A stretch of DNA of 64,000 bases from Paludisphaera borealis. GTDB taxonomy: Bacteria; Planctomycetota; Planctomycetia; Isosphaerales; Isosphaeraceae. The translations under genes were made by a program, and so were the position numbers. Position 1 is the stretch's first letter, and every line of letters starts with the position of its first letter. The stretch is taken from the NCBI RefSeq assembly GCF_001956985.1, contig NZ_CP019082.1:992001-1056000 (forward strand), in the 5' to 3' direction. A model generated the notes under the pieces. The model searched no databases. It was not told the origin of the DNA and was given only the letters and a program-made list of their open reading frames with translations. This document shows positions 30,509-38,841 of this stretch, in pieces.

Positions 30509-31774
30509 ATGATGCCGTCGCCTTGTCTCAACCGCCGTGACTTTTCGCGACTCGCCCTGGGAATTGGCGCCTGTTCCGCCTTGGGCCGCGCCGCTCGGGC
30601 GACGGGGGTCTCGGAACCGTCCGGCCCGCGCAACTACCATTTCGATCGAACGATCTCGCGGGAGGTGCTGGAGCATTACCTCGGGCGCGCGATCACGATG
30701 GAGGGCTTGCTCAACGGTCGCGGCGATCTCGACGACAACGTCCGGATGCTCAAGCACGTCGGGGCGAAATTCTTGGGGCGGAGCCTTTGCCTGTGGGCAG
30801 GCGAGGCCGAGCTGCTTCGCAACTTCGAGCGGGCCAAGGAGCAGATCGTCAGGGTCTTCGCGGCCGATCCTGAGATGATCGTCCAGGCGTGCGTCTTCGA
30901 GATCGTGACCACTCAGGCGGATCAGGTCCCCGTTCCGGACTGGGCGTTCAAGGCCCTGGGGCAGCCGGTGGAAGAACGGAACTTCCGGTACGACGACATG
31001 CTTTACACGAGTGGTCGACTTCGCAACCACTGGGGGCGGAACGCCTCGGTCCCGGACGTGAGCCGACCGGAGACGCAGCTCTGGTTCCATTTCCTCGCCG
31101 CTTCCTACATCGACCTCGGCGTCGAGGCGATCCATTTCGGGCAAGTCGAGCTGATGAACGGCAACGACAAAGACCTCGCTCACTACGCCCGGGTGCTTGA
31201 TCGCGCCCGGTCGCACGCGGCGCAACACGGCCGCCGTCACATGCTGCTCTGTGACGCCCACGTCCCTGGCGGCGGCCTCATGCGCGACGGCAAACTGCTG
31301 CTCGACTTCCATTCCTTCCCGTTGCGGATCATGGAGGTTTCCGATCGGCCCCGCGAAGGGATCTTGAAGGTCGGCTTCCTGGACAGCCTCTACGGCCGGA
31401 GCCGGGGCGGCCTGACTCCCAGCGGCTGGGCGTGCGAGCACCTGCCCTATCTGGTGGAGATCGACAACTGGGGCGCCAGCAAGCATCCGGGAGAGCCGAA
31501 GCAAGGGAGCGTCTGGGTCTGGGGCTACGATGAGATCACCTGGTTCGCCCACCTGACCGAGAAGGATCGCAACGAATGGTTGCGGTACGCCTGGGATTGG
31601 GTCCGCAAGACCGACCCCAACGGCTTTCTCCAGATGCCCGGCAGCCGTACGCTTCGCTCTCCGCTCGATGATCAGCGCTGGTACTTCGCCAACACGCCGA
31701 GCCCCGCGGTTCCCAAGGGCTACGGCCAGGAGGAGACCATCCGCGCCATCTGGGCGGCCGACTCGTCGACCTGA
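30509..31774 (+). CDS. Tat-exported protein of unknown function
   Basis: A 421-residue protein with a twin-arginine signal (NRRDFSRLALGIGACSALG). The mature part alternates helices and strands with many Trp residues and motifs such as IHFGQVELMNGNDKDLAHYA and MLLCDAHVPGGG, which could be a TIM-barrel-like fold. I do not recognise the family. AAGGA lies 3 bases before the first ATG and 6 before a second at 30512. It is divergent from feoA, and the Fur-like site lies between them. Export by Tat suggests folding, perhaps with a cofactor, before secretion. Confidence 0.7.
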   Translation: MMPSPCLNRRDFSRLALGIGACSALGRAARATGVSEPSGPRNYHFDRTISREVLEHYLGRAITMEGLLNGRGDLDDNVRMLKHVGAKFLGRSLCLWAGEAELLRNFERAKEQIVRVFAADPEMIVQACVFEIVTTQADQVPVPDWAFKALGQPVEERNFRYDDMLYTSGRLRNHWGRNASVPDVSRPETQLWFHFLAASYIDLGVEAIHFGQVELMNGNDKDLAHYARVLDRARSHAAQHGRRHMLLCDAHVPGGGLMRDGKLLLDFHSFPLRIMEVSDRPREGILKVGFLDSLYGRSRGGLTPSGWACEHLPYLVEIDNWGASKHPGEPKQGSVWVWGYDEITWFAHLTEKDRNEWLRYAWDWVRKTDPNGFLQMPGSRTLRSPLDDQRWYFANTPSPAVPKGYGQEETIRAIWAADSST

Positions 31775-31886
31775 ACCCGGCCGGCGGAGCCTCCTGGAGG
31801 CGGTCGAATCCTGGTACAATCCGAACGAGCCGCACGTTTCGACGCCTCCAGATTTCCGCTGCTTGATACTTGTTGCAGACGGGTTC

Positions 31887-33971
31887 ATGCGTAAGATCAC
31901 ACTCAAGCATAAGCTGCCCGCCGGGCTGGACAAGCAGTTCGCCGACGAGCTGAACAGCTCGCAACGGGCGGCGGCGACCGCGCCCGACGGATACAATCTG
32001 ATCCTGGCGGGCCCGGGCTCGGGAAAAACCCGGGTGATCACGTTCCGGGTGGGATTTCTGATCGCCCGCGGCGTTCCCGCCGACTCGATCCTGCTGGCGA
32101 CCTTCACCCGCCGCGCGGCGCGCGAGATGGTCGGTCGGCTCGGGGAACTCGTCGGCAATCAGGCCGGGCGCGTCTGGGCCGGGACGTTCCATCATGTCGG
32201 CAACCGGCTGCTCCGTGGGGCGGCGAAGGATCTCGGCTTTCAGTCCAACTTCACGATCCTCGACAGCGAGGACCAGACCGACCTGCTGCGACTGGCGATG
32301 GACGACGCGGGACTCGTCGACAAGAGCAAGCTCGCGCCCAAGGCGTCGCAGTTGCAGCACCTGATCAGCTTCGCCATCAACACGCGACGGCCGCTCGCGG
32401 CGGTGGTCGAGTCGGAAGCCGCCGACCAGGCGGAATGGCTGCCGGAGATCGAGAAGGTCGCTGACGCCTACGCCCGCCGCAAGCTCGCCAGCAACTGCAT
32501 GGACTACGACGACCTGCTGACCCAGTGGCTGCGGCTGCTGGACGAGTTCCCCAACCGCCTCGAAGAACAGGGACGGATGTTCCGTCATATCCTGATCGAC
32601 GAGATGCAGGACACCAACGCCCTCCAGATCGAGATCGTCGAGAAGATCGCGGCGGCCGGTCGGGGCAACCTCACGGCGGTCGGCGACGACGCGCAGTCGA
32701 TCTACCGGTTCCGGGGCGCGAACTACGACAACATCCTCAAGTTCCCCGACCGCCACCTGGACGCGCGCGTCTTCCGGCTCGAAGTCAACTATCGTTCGAC
32801 GCCGCAGATCGTCGCGTTCACCGAGGCGTCGATCGCGCACAACCAGTCGGGATTTCCCAAGCAGCTCGTCTCGGCCCGGAACGACGGCCCGCTCCCGGTC
32901 GTCGTGGCCACGGCCGACGTCTACGAGGAAGCCGCTCTCGTCTGCCAGCAGATCCTCGAAGCCCACGACCAGGACGTTCCGCTGGGCAGGATGGCTGTCC
33001 TCTATCGCAATCATTACGACAGCGTGGTGCTCCAGGGCGAGCTGTTGGCCCGCAACATCCCCTACACGGTCCGCAGCGGGGTCCGGTTCTTCGAGCAGGC
33101 GCACGTCAAGGACGTCATGGCGTTCTTGAGGGTGGTACTCAACCCGCGCGACGAGGCGTCGTGGCGGCGATTGTTCGTCCTCTTGCCGGGAGTCGGTCCG
33201 GCCAAGGCTGGGGCCGTCTACCAGAGGATCGCAAGCGAGGCCGACCCTCTCAAGGCGCTGGCGACCGCCGAGACGATGGCGATCGTGCCTTCCAAGAGCC
33301 GGGGGTTGTTCGCCGCGTTCGTCAACGATCTGAACCTGATCCGGGCGACCGATCCGGAGCACCACCCGGCTCGGGCGATCGAGGCGGTCCTCAAGGGGGG
33401 ATATCCCGGGACGATCCGCCAGAAATATGACAAGGCCGACAACCGGATCAAGGACGTCGAGCAGTTCGCCGTGCTGGCCGCCAAGTACGACAGCCTGGAG
33501 CGGCTGCTCGCCGAGCTGCTTCTGGCCGGCGACGTCTACGGCATGGACGCGGCCGGCAGCGAAGATCCGCAAGACGTGCTGGTACTGAGCACGGTCCACC
33601 AGGCCAAGGGGCTCGAATGGTCGCACGTCTTCGTCGTCCGCCTCGTCGACGAGGGATTCCCGCACCGTCGCGCGATGGACGAGCCCGGCGGCGAGGACGA
33701 AGAACGGCGCATCTTCTACGTCGCCGTCAGCCGCGCCATGAACGAGCTGATGCTCTCCTACCCTTCGACCATCAGCCGAGGCGGCTACGGGCCGACCGTC
33801 TTCTCGACCCCCAGCCGCTTCCTCACGGAAATCCGCCACGATCTCTACGAGCGCGTCGTGCTCGAACACGAGTTTGATCGTTTGAATGCGGATGACGACG
33901 ACGATGAAGGCGAACCACCGTGGACCGGCCGGCCGTTGAAAAGTCAGCCGGACCGAGACTCCAAGACCTGA
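31887..33971 (+). CDS. UvrD/PcrA-like superfamily 1A DNA helicase
   Basis: A 694-residue ATP-dependent 3'-5' helicase. Motifs are AGPGSGKT (Walker A), LLATFTRRAAREM (Ia), ILIDEMQDTN (motif II, DEMQD instead of the commoner DEFQD), VGDDAQSIYRFRGA (III), NYRSTPQI (IV) and LSTVHQAKGLEW (V/VI region). It probably acts in DNA repair or replication restart. The ATG at 31887 is preferred because the upstream open frame is Arg/Pro-rich and unlike a protein. A TACAAT at 31815-31820 could be a -10 element. Confidence 0.92.
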   Translation: MRKITLKHKLPAGLDKQFADELNSSQRAAATAPDGYNLILAGPGSGKTRVITFRVGFLIARGVPADSILLATFTRRAAREMVGRLGELVGNQAGRVWAGTFHHVGNRLLRGAAKDLGFQSNFTILDSEDQTDLLRLAMDDAGLVDKSKLAPKASQLQHLISFAINTRRPLAAVVESEAADQAEWLPEIEKVADAYARRKLASNCMDYDDLLTQWLRLLDEFPNRLEEQGRMFRHILIDEMQDTNALQIEIVEKIAAAGRGNLTAVGDDAQSIYRFRGANYDNILKFPDRHLDARVFRLEVNYRSTPQIVAFTEASIAHNQSGFPKQLVSARNDGPLPVVVATADVYEEAALVCQQILEAHDQDVPLGRMAVLYRNHYDSVVLQGELLARNIPYTVRSGVRFFEQAHVKDVMAFLRVVLNPRDEASWRRLFVLLPGVGPAKAGAVYQRIASEADPLKALATAETMAIVPSKSRGLFAAFVNDLNLIRATDPEHHPARAIEAVLKGGYPGTIRQKYDKADNRIKDVEQFAVLAAKYDSLERLLAELLLAGDVYGMDAAGSEDPQDVLVLSTVHQAKGLEWSHVFVVRLVDEGFPHRRAMDEPGGEDEERRIFYVAVSRAMNELMLSYPSTISRGGYGPTVFSTPSRFLTEIRHDLYERVVLEHEFDRLNADDDDDEGEPPWTGRPLKSQPDRDSKT

Positions 33972-34003
33972 CCGGCGCTCGATCGAAAAGAGCGGAGACC
34001 ACC

Positions 34004-35887
34004 ATGTCGCGTTGTTGGATTCGCTGTTGGATCGGTTGCGCGTCGGCCCTCGCCGCGTTTTCAACGCCCGTGATCGCCGGCGAGCCGCCGACCGACCGCC
34101 GGCCGTTCCGGATCGAGGTCGTCGACGACGAGACCGGTCGAGGGGTGCCGCTCGTCGAGCTTCGGACGGTGAACCAGATCCGCTACGTGACCGACAGCAA
34201 CGGCGTCGTCGCCTTCGACGAGCCGGGCCTGATGGGCCTCAAGGTCTTTTTCTCGGTCAAGAGCCACGGCTATGAATTCGCCAAGGACGGATTCGGGATC
34301 GCCGGCGCCGCGATCGACGTCCGGCCCGGCGGCGAGGCCCGGTTGAAGATCAAACGCGTCAATGTCGCCCGGCGTCTCTTCCGGGTGACGGGTGCCGGGA
34401 TCTACCGCGACAGCCTGCTCACCGGCGTTCCGATCCCGATCCGAGAGCCGGTCCTCGACGGCCAGGTGCTCGGCCAGGACAGCGTTTTGAACGCCGTCTA
34501 TCAAGGAAAGATTCACTGGTTCTGGGGCGACACGAATCGGCCAGGATATCCGCTGGGCAACTTCCACTCCCCCGGGGCGGTCTCGGACCTTCCCGGCAAG
34601 GGCGGACTCGATCCCGCCAAGGGAGTCGACCTGACGTACTTCGTGGACGACAAGGGCTTTGCCCGGCCGACTTGTAACATGCCCGGCGAAGGCCCGACCT
34701 GGATCACTGGGCTTGTGGTCCTGACCGACGACCAGGGGCGCGAACGGATGTTCGCGAACTACGCCAAGGTCAAGCCGCCGATGACCATTTACGAGCGCGG
34801 GATCGTCGAGTTCGATCCCAAGACCCAGACCTTCGAGAAGCGCGCGCAGTTCGCCGCCGAGAAAACCCTCCACCCGGCCGGCGGTCCCGGCGGTCACACG
34901 TTCATCCATCGCGACGATGATGCAGCTTACGTCTATTACTCCGGCCCCTACCCTCTCATCCGGGTCCCCGCCGATCCCGATAAGATCGTCGATCCCGACG
35001 CCTGCGAGGTGTTCACCTGCCTGGAGCCGGGGACGCGCGCCGATCAGGGCAAGCTCGACCGAACCTCGGACGGCCGGCTGAATTACGGTTGGAAGAAACA
35101 CACCGACGTTATCGGTCAGCAGGAACAGGCGAAATTCGTCCGGGACGGCAAGATGAAGGCCGAGGAAGGGCTCCTGCAATTGCGCGACATCGAGACCGGC
35201 AAGACCGTGCTGGCCCACGGTGGGTCGGTCTACTGGAACCCGTACCGCAAACGCTGGATCTCGATCGCGGTCGAGGCTGGCGGCCGGACGTCCTACCTGG
35301 GCGAGGTCTGGTTCAGCGAGGCCGACACGCCGCTCGGGCCGTGGGTCTACGCCCGCAAGATCGCCACGCACGACGATTATTCGTTCTACAACCCCAAGCA
35401 GCACCCGATGTTCGACCAGGAGAACGGTCGCATCGTCTACTTCGAGGGCACGTATACATCGACCTTCTCGGGTGCCAAGGACGTGACTCCGCGCTACGAC
35501 TACAACCAGGTCATGTACCAGCTCGACCTTGCCGATCCCCGGCTCGCGCTCCCCGCGCCGGTGTTCGAGGTCGAAGCGAGCGGGTTGGCGTTCGGTTGGG
35601 CGGTTCCGGAGGGCGTTCGCAGCCGTTCGATCGCGTTCTTCGCCCCCGACCGGGCGGGCGTGGCGACGATCGCCGCCGGCTCGAGGACTGGGGGCGAACC
35701 GCTGTTCTACATGCTGCCGGCCGATTCCGAGCTTGCGGAAACCACGCCGATCTACGAATACTCCAGGGACGGAAGCGGCCTTCGCACCTACTCGATCGAC
35801 CCCGCCCGCCCGGAGACGGGCTCCACGAGGTCGGCGAGCCCCGTCGGCCGCGTGTGGAAGAACCCAGGACCCTCACGAGTCTGGTGA
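34004..35887 (+). CDS. Secreted beta-propeller-like protein
   Basis: A 627-residue protein with a Sec signal (CWIGCASALAAFSTPVIAG). An N-terminal beta domain (about 25-115) precedes a region with repeated blades: GQDSVLNAVYQGKIHWFWGDT, HTFIHRDDDAAYVYYSG, GGSVYWNPYRKRWISIAVEAGG, FEGTYTSTFSG. This pattern resembles five-bladed propellers of GH43/DUF4185-type proteins, so a carbohydrate-related role is possible. The ATG at 34004 follows a GGAG-type site, 32 bases after the helicase gene. Catalytic residues cannot be assigned. Confidence 0.7.
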   Translation: MSRCWIRCWIGCASALAAFSTPVIAGEPPTDRRPFRIEVVDDETGRGVPLVELRTVNQIRYVTDSNGVVAFDEPGLMGLKVFFSVKSHGYEFAKDGFGIAGAAIDVRPGGEARLKIKRVNVARRLFRVTGAGIYRDSLLTGVPIPIREPVLDGQVLGQDSVLNAVYQGKIHWFWGDTNRPGYPLGNFHSPGAVSDLPGKGGLDPAKGVDLTYFVDDKGFARPTCNMPGEGPTWITGLVVLTDDQGRERMFANYAKVKPPMTIYERGIVEFDPKTQTFEKRAQFAAEKTLHPAGGPGGHTFIHRDDDAAYVYYSGPYPLIRVPADPDKIVDPDACEVFTCLEPGTRADQGKLDRTSDGRLNYGWKKHTDVIGQQEQAKFVRDGKMKAEEGLLQLRDIETGKTVLAHGGSVYWNPYRKRWISIAVEAGGRTSYLGEVWFSEADTPLGPWVYARKIATHDDYSFYNPKQHPMFDQENGRIVYFEGTYTSTFSGAKDVTPRYDYNQVMYQLDLADPRLALPAPVFEVEASGLAFGWAVPEGVRSRSIAFFAPDRAGVATIAAGSRTGGEPLFYMLPADSELAETTPIYEYSRDGSGLRTYSIDPARPETGSTRSASPVGRVWKNPGPSRVW

Positions 35888-35893
35888 AGCCGG

Positions 35894-37042
35894 ATGGACT
35901 CAGGCGCTCGACGGATCGAGGATCCGGGATGGGACGAGATCCCCGGGCCGACGCTCGGCCAGGACGACGCGGACTCGTCGACGGCCTGGCTCGGCGACTT
36001 GCTCGCCAGCCTGGAGCACGATCCCGAACAGTCGTGGAACGCCTTCCAGGGGCTCGAAGCGATCGATCCTGAGAGTCGGCTTCAGATCGTCGCCGAACTG
36101 CTCAAGGCGCGGGGGGGCGATGGGTTGACCCGGCTGCTGCTCCTGCTGGGCGAGAGTCGCGACGAGGACACCCGGGCTGCGATCGGTCGGGCGACCGCTG
36201 AAGCCTCACCGGACGCGGCGCCGACGTTCGCGATCGCGACGACCGGCGATTCGCCTTCGCGACGGGTGATTCGCTCGCTGGTCACGGCGGTCGACGGCGA
36301 GGGCTCGGGCGCGATCGTCGTCTCGACCGAGCGCCAGGGGGTCGTCTCGTCGGCCGCGTTCCTGTGCGACGTCCGCAAGGGCATCCTCGACGTGCTCGGG
36401 GTGGCCGAAGCCGACCATGAGGCCGAGAGCGACCTTTACGAGCAGTTCGCGGAACTCTCGTCGGGGCAATGCGTCGAGGACGCCCCGGAGCTGGCGCTCG
36501 GCCTCCTGTCGGGGAGCCTGTTGCTGTCGGGCCGATCGACGCCGCCGGCCGTGCGCCCGTGGCTCGACGCGATGCTCGGCGCGGGCTTCCACTCCGGCTC
36601 GTTTCTGGCGACGAAGCCGGAGTGGGCGTCGGCCCCGATCGATCAGGCTGTGCTGGCGGAACGGTCGTGGAACGTGCTCGAGGAGTGTCCCGGCTGGGTG
36701 GACGGCTCGCCGTTGACCTTTGAGCTGGCCCAGGAGATCTCCCTGCGCGAGCGGAGGGCCGCGGCCGATCCGGCGCGCGATTCGGGCGCATATCGCTATC
36801 TCTTCGAGCGCCGGCTGATCCATCGCCTCGAACTCTATCGGCGGATGTTGCTCTGGATGGCGTTCTTCTGGGACGCGGCCGGCGACGACGAGCTGTCGCT
36901 GTCGGCGGGAATCCTGGCGGGGCAGCTCGCAGACGAGCAATACGCCGTCCCCGCGCATCCCTTCGCCGTGGCGCTCACGACCCGCAGTCTTCACGAAGCT
37001 CAGCGGCTGCTCGGCACGGCGGCCGATCCCCGGTCGTCGTGA
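35894..37042 (+). CDS. Protein of unknown function
   Basis: A 382-residue soluble, acidic, largely helical protein, 6 bases after the preceding gene and probably cotranscribed. The N-terminal region (ALEHDPEQSW, QIVAELLKARGG) looks like helical repeats; no catalytic motif is evident. No family recognised. No clear ribosome site. Confidence 0.65.
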   Translation: MDSGARRIEDPGWDEIPGPTLGQDDADSSTAWLGDLLASLEHDPEQSWNAFQGLEAIDPESRLQIVAELLKARGGDGLTRLLLLLGESRDEDTRAAIGRATAEASPDAAPTFAIATTGDSPSRRVIRSLVTAVDGEGSGAIVVSTERQGVVSSAAFLCDVRKGILDVLGVAEADHEAESDLYEQFAELSSGQCVEDAPELALGLLSGSLLLSGRSTPPAVRPWLDAMLGAGFHSGSFLATKPEWASAPIDQAVLAERSWNVLEECPGWVDGSPLTFELAQEISLRERRAAADPARDSGAYRYLFERRLIHRLELYRRMLLWMAFFWDAAGDDELSLSAGILAGQLADEQYAVPAHPFAVALTTRSLHEAQRLLGTAADPRSS

Positions 37043-37141
37043 ACTGAACGGCCGTTGATGAGCAAGGCCGGCGTCGTTCGACCCGGATTGGTCGAGCGGC
37101 GGCCGGCCCATGTGGTGTACGGATCGACTGATGCGTCAGGA

Positions 37142-37279
37142 TCACTTCTTGCCGGACTTGGCGGCAGGGGCGGCCGGCGGCGCGGCCTTCATTTCGGCCT
37201 TGGCGGGCGCCTTGGCCGGCTTGGCCGACTTCTTCTCGTCAGCCTTCTTCTTCTTGGCGGTGTCACGAGCGTCGCCCAT
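37142..37279 (-). CDS. Small Lys/Ala-rich protein (histone H1-like composition)
   Basis: A 45-residue protein beginning MGDARDTAKKKKADEKK and continuing with AKPAKAPAKA-type repeats to a KSGKK end. A strong ribosome site (AAGGAG, 9 bases before the ATG) supports translation. Its composition resembles Lys/Ala/Pro tails of histone H1-like DNA-binding proteins. It is convergent with the preceding unknown gene. Function is inferred from composition only. Confidence 0.7.
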   Translation of the reverse strand: MGDARDTAKKKKADEKKSAKPAKAPAKAEMKAAPPAAPAAKSGKK

Positions 37280-37607
37280 GATGCGTCACTCCTTCCGATC
37301 GAGAATTGAGCTGTACCGTCGGAAATGGGTCGTCATCTCGAAGCAAGATAACGATGTATCTGAGAATGCCCTTTCGTCGGAACGAGATCAAGATGAAAGA
37401 CAGGGAAATTCCACGACCCTTTGACTTTTCATACCATGAAGTCACCGGGGCTCGAATCCGCCCCCAGCGCGGGCTGCGGCGGACGGTTCGCGAAGGGAAC
37501 GCGAGGCCCGGGAGCAAACAAAGAACGCCCCGGCGACGGTCGATCGTCGCCGGGGCGTTCGGGGGTTGCAGCAGCGATCCGTCGGGCGATGAAGGCCGGC
37601 TTGGGCC
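37280..37607. other. Intergenic region
   Basis: This 328-base stretch holds the promoter region of the small Lys/Ala-rich gene and the terminator of the molybdenum hydroxylase operon. No other gene found. Confidence 0.5.
37515..37560 (-). terminator. Strong intrinsic terminator of the Mo-hydroxylase operon
   Basis: A perfect 16-bp stem (37523-37538 with 37545-37560) with a 6-base loop. On the minus strand it is followed by a T-rich stretch (TTTGTTT). It lies 48 bases after the stop of the 79-residue gene, which marks that gene as the operon's last. Confidence 0.85.
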
Positions 37608-37847
37608 TCAGAGCGGCTCGTGGCAGGAACGGGCCGGGTTGCGGCAGTCGTGGATGCCGACCGACTCGTCGTCCGGTCCGTAGCCTTTCATGGTCTTGAG
37701 ACACCAGAAGATCGTGTTGTCGTAGTCCTTGTCGGGGTCGCGACCCCGCCCGTCGGTGAAGACGTACATCCCCTGGTGTCGGAGATTGCGGCAGGGGTAG
37801 GTTTGCTGTTCGACGGCCGTCGGGTCGTTCGGTTCGGCGTCGGGCAT
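37608..37847 (-). CDS. Small Cys-containing protein in Mo-hydroxylase operon
   Basis: A 79-residue hydrophilic protein with four spaced Cys residues (in YPCRNLRHQG, IFWCLKTMKG, IHDCRNPARSCHE). It starts 3 bases after the FAD-subunit gene, and its strong GGGAGG ribosome site lies within the end of that gene. The terminator follows directly. The Cys pattern suggests metal binding or disulfides. No family recognised; an accessory role for the hydroxylase is inferred from position. Confidence 0.75.
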   Translation of the reverse strand: MPDAEPNDPTAVEQQTYPCRNLRHQGMYVFTDGRGRDPDKDYDNTIFWCLKTMKGYGPDDESVGIHDCRNPARSCHEPL

Positions 37848-37850
37848 GGC

Positions 37851-38837
37851 TCAACCCTCCCAGTAACGATTCCCCACGGCGGCCAGAAGCGTCCGCTTGA
37901 CGACCGTCTGGGTCAGGCCGACCTTGTAGGCGTTCATCGAGAGCGGCTTGGCGGCGGCGATCGCCGCCGCGCCGGCGGCCTCGGCGGTTTCGAGCGTGAT
38001 CGCCTTGCCGACGAGGGCTTCCTCGGCGGCCTTGCTCCGCCAGGGGATGGGTGCGACGCCGTAAACGACGATCCGCGAGTCCGAAACCTTGTCGCCGTCG
38101 AAGCTGAGATTCACCGACGCCAGGATGATCGGCCAGTCGTGAGCCTGCTTCTGGCGCGCCTCGTATGATGCGTTCTTCCCCTTGAGCGGCGGGACGATGA
38201 GCTTGGAGACAATCTCGCCAGCGGCGAGCGTCAGCTCGGAGTCTTTCTCGCTCTTGGGAACCTGGTACAGATCCTCGACGGCAACGGTCCGCTCGCCGCG
38301 AGGGCCGGAGACGACGGCCTTGGCGCCAAGCGCGATCAACGGCACGGCCAGGCTCGACGGGTTGACGAAGAGGGCGTCGCCGTCGGTCTGGAAGATGGCG
38401 TGGTAGCGGTTGTCGCCCTCGCGGACGAGGCTCTTGCCGTCCTTGACGGCCAGCAGGCCGTTGCCGGCGCGGAAGTACCAGCAGCGAGGCCGCTGGAGCA
38501 AGTTGCCGCCGACGGTCGCCATGTTGCGGATCTGGGGCGTGCCCACTTCGAGGGTCGCCTGCCAGATCGCCGGGTACGAGTCGTGGACGACCTTGCTGGC
38601 GAGGACGTCGGTGAGCCGCGTCCCCGCGCCGATCGTCAGACCGGAGGCCGCGTCGCCGGAGATCCCGGCGAGCGCCTTGACGTCCTTGAGATAGACCACG
38701 CGCTTCGGCGAGGCCACGTAGTCCTTGATCCGGCTGAGCAGGTCGGTGCCGCCGGAAAGGGCCTCGGCCTCGGGAACGCCCAGGAGCTTGACGGCGTCCT
38801 CGACGCTGGTGGGGGCGGCGAAATCGAATGCGTTCAT
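37851..38837 (-). CDS. Mo-hydroxylase FAD-binding subunit
   Basis: A 328-residue CO-dehydrogenase/xanthine-dehydrogenase medium subunit that passes electrons through FAD. Motifs are ALSGGTDLLSRIKDY and TVGGNLLQRPRCWYFR, the FAD-binding segments. The protein resembles the PaoB/YagS branch, in which an insert binds an extra 4Fe-4S cluster, but here only one Cys remains in the whole protein, so that cluster should be absent. It begins 4 bases after the large-subunit gene. Confidence 0.9.
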   Translation of the reverse strand: MNAFDFAAPTSVEDAVKLLGVPEAEALSGGTDLLSRIKDYVASPKRVVYLKDVKALAGISGDAASGLTIGAGTRLTDVLASKVVHDSYPAIWQATLEVGTPQIRNMATVGGNLLQRPRCWYFRAGNGLLAVKDGKSLVREGDNRYHAIFQTDGDALFVNPSSLAVPLIALGAKAVVSGPRGERTVAVEDLYQVPKSEKDSELTLAAGEIVSKLIVPPLKGKNASYEARQKQAHDWPIILASVNLSFDGDKVSDSRIVVYGVAPIPWRSKAAEEALVGKAITLETAEAAGAAAIAAAKPLSMNAYKVGLTQTVVKRTLLAAVGNRYWEG

Positions 38838-38841
38838 AGGG

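Noticed and set aside
31536-34064. Minus-strand open frame opposite the helicase
   Set aside because: The plus strand encodes all the superfamily 1 helicase motifs, so the antisense frame is a composition effect.
37436-37465. tRNA T-arm-like sequence (GGGGC, TCGAATCC, GCCCC)
   Set aside because: The loop has eight bases and no acceptor, D or anticodon arms can be drawn around it.
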